From NCBI RefSeq assembly GCF_965230735.1, contig NZ_OZ246016.1, positions 434,001 through 498,000 of the forward strand: 64,000 nucleotides of DNA, read 5' to 3'. This DNA is from Motiliproteus sp965230735. GTDB taxonomy: Bacteria > Pseudomonadota > Gammaproteobacteria > Pseudomonadales > Balneatricaceae. Made by a program: the position numbers and the translations under genes. The notes under the pieces were generated by a model, which worked only from the letters and a program-made list of their open reading frames with translations, searched no databases and had not been told where the DNA came from. Positions 61,670 through 64,000 of this stretch are shown one piece after another; the first letter of the stretch is position 1, and each line of letters begins with the position of its first letter.

Positions 61670-64000
61670 TCAAACCGGCTGCGGCTCAGCCAAAAACTGC
61701 TGTGCCAGCTGCTTGGCATTGCCGAAGTCGGTTTTACCCGAACCCAGCTTCGGCACCGCCTCGACCCGATGCCAACGGGCCGGGATCATCAGGCCATTGA
61801 CGCCCTTGGCCAGCATCGCCTGACGGATCGCGGCGCTGTCCAGATCGGCCTCGTGCAGCAGCACCAACTGCTCGCCCTTTTTCGAACACGGCAGGTTGAC
61901 CGCCACCAGTTCCTGCTCACCCTCGTCCTCGCCGACTGAATCGAGGCTATCGCGCACCGCCTGCTCGACCGCACTGAGGCTCACCATTTCACCACCGAGC
62001 TTGGCGAAACGGGAATAACGATCGCTGATGGTCAGGAAGCCGTGGGCATCGATATAGCCCTTGTCGCCGGTGACGTACCAGCGTCGGCCGTTGATCTGCT
62101 TCAGCACCTCGGCATCTTTTTCCGGGTTATCCAGATAGCCCTGCATCACCTGCACGCCACCGATCAGGATCATCCCGGCCTCGCCGGTGGGCAGTTCTTC
62201 GAGCGTGTCCGGATCGACCACCATAAAGCTGGTACCCGGCAACGGCATCCCAACGGTGCCCAGTTTGCCGCCGTGCTGAACCTGCCAGTAACGGGTATCG
62301 AGGGCATCGGGCAGATTGACGCTGGCCACCGGGGTGGTTTCGGTACAGCCGTAGCCCTCCAGAATCTGCTTGCCGAACTTGGCCTGGAAGCCGCTACGCA
62401 CCTGCGGGTCGAGACGCTCGGCCCCGGCAACCACAATCCTCAGAGAATCCAGCATCAGCGGATGCACCTTGTTGTTGCGCACGAACAGACGCAGGAAGGT
62501 GGAGGTGCCGCACATCACCGTGGTGCGATAGCGGGCCACGGCCCGGGCGATCCCCTGAGCATCGGTCGGATCGGCATGGCAGATCATCGGCATCCCTTCG
62601 ATCAGCGGCAGGAACTGGGTCACGGTCAGACCGAAGGCATGGAACAGCGGCAACGACGCCATCACCGCATCGCCATCATTGATGTTGAGCACCTCGGCGG
62701 CCTGCTTCAGGTTGGCCATGATGTTGCGATGGCTCAGCCGCACCCCCTTGGGGGCGCCTTCGCTACCGCTGGAGAACAGAATCGCCGCGGTCGACTCCGG
62801 ATCCCGGTTACGACAGACCATCGCCTTCAGCCAGGAAGCCGGCAGCAGTCGCGCCATCACCAGATTGCGTAGCAGTTCGAGCTTGCCGAAGCTTTCGCGC
62901 AGATCCTCCAGGTAGACCACCTGCACCTGAGCCAGCAGCGGTTGCACCTCCAGCCCACGCTTGAGCAACTTGGCGACAAACCGGCGTGAGGTATAGATCG
63001 TCTTGATCTCCGCCTGGCGCTGGGCCGACAGCAATGCATCGATGCTGGCACTGTAGTTCAGGTTCACCAATGTTTTACCAGCCATCAGACCCGCCATGTT
63101 GGCCAACGCTCCGGCAGCGCTGGTAGGCAGCAGCAGGCCGATATTCTGCTCCGGGCTGAGCTTGCGGATCCGACTAGCCATGGTGATCGAGCCAGCCAGT
63201 GCCCGCAGACCGTTGAGGTCGGTGCCCAGGGTATCGGCGATCGCCAATCCGGTGCCCACCGAGCGGGCCGAATCGATCCAGGCTTCGTCCAGGGTCGGCA
63301 ACGTGCGGGCGTGGGCTTCCCAGGAGCTAACCGACAGGTCGAACACCCGGCGCTTGACGATATCGGCGCCGGTATCCTTGGCCAGCGGCTCGCCAAAGGC
63401 GATCACCAGATCACGGCGGATACCCTTGCCGCTCAGACGCTTGAGTCGTTCCGACGAACGGGAGAACTGACTACCCCAGAGACCACGCATGTAGAAAGGC
63501 ACGATCTGGACATCATTGTCGGTCTGGGCACAGGCACGCTCGAAGCCCTTGCGGAACTCGGCCAGGTGACCGGTTCGCGAGATCGTCCCCTCCGGGAAGA
63601 TACAGACCACTTCACCGTTATCCAGCGCTTCGCTGACTTTGACCAGCGCATCACGGCTGCCGGCACCCTGTTGTACCGGCAGGCAGCCGACCATCTTGAA
63701 GAACCAGTTCAGGTACCACTTGTCGTAGATCGCCTTGAGCATCACAAAGCGCACCGGCCGCGGACTGGCGATCTGTACGATGGCCCAATCGACCCAGCTG
63801 ATATGGTTGCCCAGCAGCAGCACGCCACCCCTACTCGGCAGGTTCTTCATCCCCTGCACTTCGATCCGATAGCGACGGCTGATCAGCGCGGTCAGCAGAA
63901 TCCGCACCAGCGACTGCGGCAGCTTGGTGATGGTGTAGATGCCACCGATCAGCGCCACCACCGCGATCAGTTCCAGCAACCAGCGGCTGTCAAAGCCCTG
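61670..64000 (-). CDS. Acyltransferase / acyl-ACP synthetase (Aas-type), 5' end outside window
   Basis: At least 776 codons; the frame stays open to the right edge, so the N-terminus is missing. Visible: a membrane segment (LIAVVALIGGIYTITKLP), a PlsC acyltransferase domain (HISWVDW, FPEGT), then an AMP-forming synthetase domain (ILFSSGSEGAPKGVRLSH, GYGCTETTPVASVN, YVTGDKGYIDAHG). This is the 2-acylglycerophosphoethanolamine acyltransferase/acyl-ACP synthetase type. In many bacteria an MFS (LplT-like) domain is fused upstream, which may lie beyond the edge. Confidence 0.88.
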   Translation of the reverse strand, partial: QGFDSRWLLELIAVVALIGGIYTITKLPQSLVRILLTALISRRYRIEVQGMKNLPSRGGVLLLGNHISWVDWAIVQIASPRPVRFVMLKAIYDKWYLNWFFKMVGCLPVQQGAGSRDALVKVSEALDNGEVVCIFPEGTISRTGHLAEFRKGFERACAQTDNDVQIVPFYMRGLWGSQFSRSSERLKRLSGKGIRRDLVIAFGEPLAKDTGADIVKRRVFDLSVSSWEAHARTLPTLDEAWIDSARSVGTGLAIADTLGTDLNGLRALAGSITMASRIRKLSPEQNIGLLLPTSAAGALANMAGLMAGKTLVNLNYSASIDALLSAQRQAEIKTIYTSRRFVAKLLKRGLEVQPLLAQVQVVYLEDLRESFGKLELLRNLVMARLLPASWLKAMVCRNRDPESTAAILFSSGSEGAPKGVRLSHRNIMANLKQAAEVLNINDGDAVMASLPLFHAFGLTVTQFLPLIEGMPMICHADPTDAQGIARAVARYRTTVMCGTSTFLRLFVRNNKVHPLMLDSLRIVVAGAERLDPQVRSGFQAKFGKQILEGYGCTETTPVASVNLPDALDTRYWQVQHGGKLGTVGMPLPGTSFMVVDPDTLEELPTGEAGMILIGGVQVMQGYLDNPEKDAEVLKQINGRRWYVTGDKGYIDAHGFLTISDRYSRFAKLGGEMVSLSAVEQAVRDSLDSVGEDEGEQELVAVNLPCSKKGEQLVLLHEADLDSAAIRQAMLAKGVNGLMIPARWHRVEAVPKLGSGKTDFGNAKQLAQQFLAEPQPV

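Noticed and set aside
60544..61800. Long plus-strand open frame opposite glyA
   Set aside because: Same length as glyA but a codon-bias shadow; the translated product shows no domain.

Overview
The window looks like chromosome of a marine-type gammaproteobacterium with fairly high GC content. Gene content and order (gpmI-envC-ctpA, secB-grxC-yibN, glnA-ntrB-ntrC, xseB-ispA-dxs, nrdR-ribD-ribC-ribBA-ribH-nusB-thiL-pgpA, glyA) fit the Oceanospirillales/Alteromonadales/Pseudomonadales area. The PomA/PomB-like flagellar stator hints at sodium-driven motility. I cannot name the genus from sequence alone. No rRNA, tRNA, insertion sequence, CRISPR array or prophage was seen.

Layout. Positions 1-7.5 kb hold cell-envelope and housekeeping genes: an exported-protein start, CtpA, EnvC and GpmI on the minus strand; YibN, GrxC and SecB on the plus strand; then TrmL. 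Positions 7.5-12.3 kb are the nitrogen-control locus ntrC/ntrB/glnA, with readable NtrC operators and a sigma-54 promoter. Positions 12.3-24 kb hold typA, a DUF1566 protein, small unknown genes, pip, dtd, a GST, corA, pomAB and the isoprenoid genes xseB-ispA-dxs. A small HxlR/YciI-like/membrane-protein module (25-26.3 kb) lies between dxs and ribA.

Positions 27-38.7 kb and 38.9-53.7 kb are the unusual part. On the minus strand are a b-cytochrome/pentaheme-cytochrome/pseudopilin-like operon (30.6-28.0 kb) and an apparent operon of lipoprotein, MoxR, DUF58, TgpA-like protein, FTR1 iron permease, membrane protein and di-heme DUF1111 protein (38.7-30.9 kb). Divergent from the latter, on the plus strand, is a complete type II secretion / type IV pilus-like machine: PilP-like protein, secretin, a small protein, a long-leader pseudopilin, an exported protein, a PilM/PilN-type fusion, a PilO-like protein, a PilT-type ATPase, two PilB/GspE-type ATPases, a PilC/GspF platform and two more pseudopilins. 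Fur-like operators occur between the two divergent operons, ahead of the internal 88-aa gene, ahead of the platform gene, ahead of the cytochrome operon, and ahead of a small membrane gene just after the machine. The simplest reading is one iron-responsive locus that couples a secretion/pilus-like machine to iron import and multiheme redox proteins. Its substrate and function are unknown to me.

Positions 54-64 kb return to housekeeping: the riboflavin/nusB/thiL/pgpA cluster, nrdR, a 137-bp inverted-repeat element, glyA, and the 3' part of an acyltransferase/acyl-ACP synthetase protein running off the window edge.
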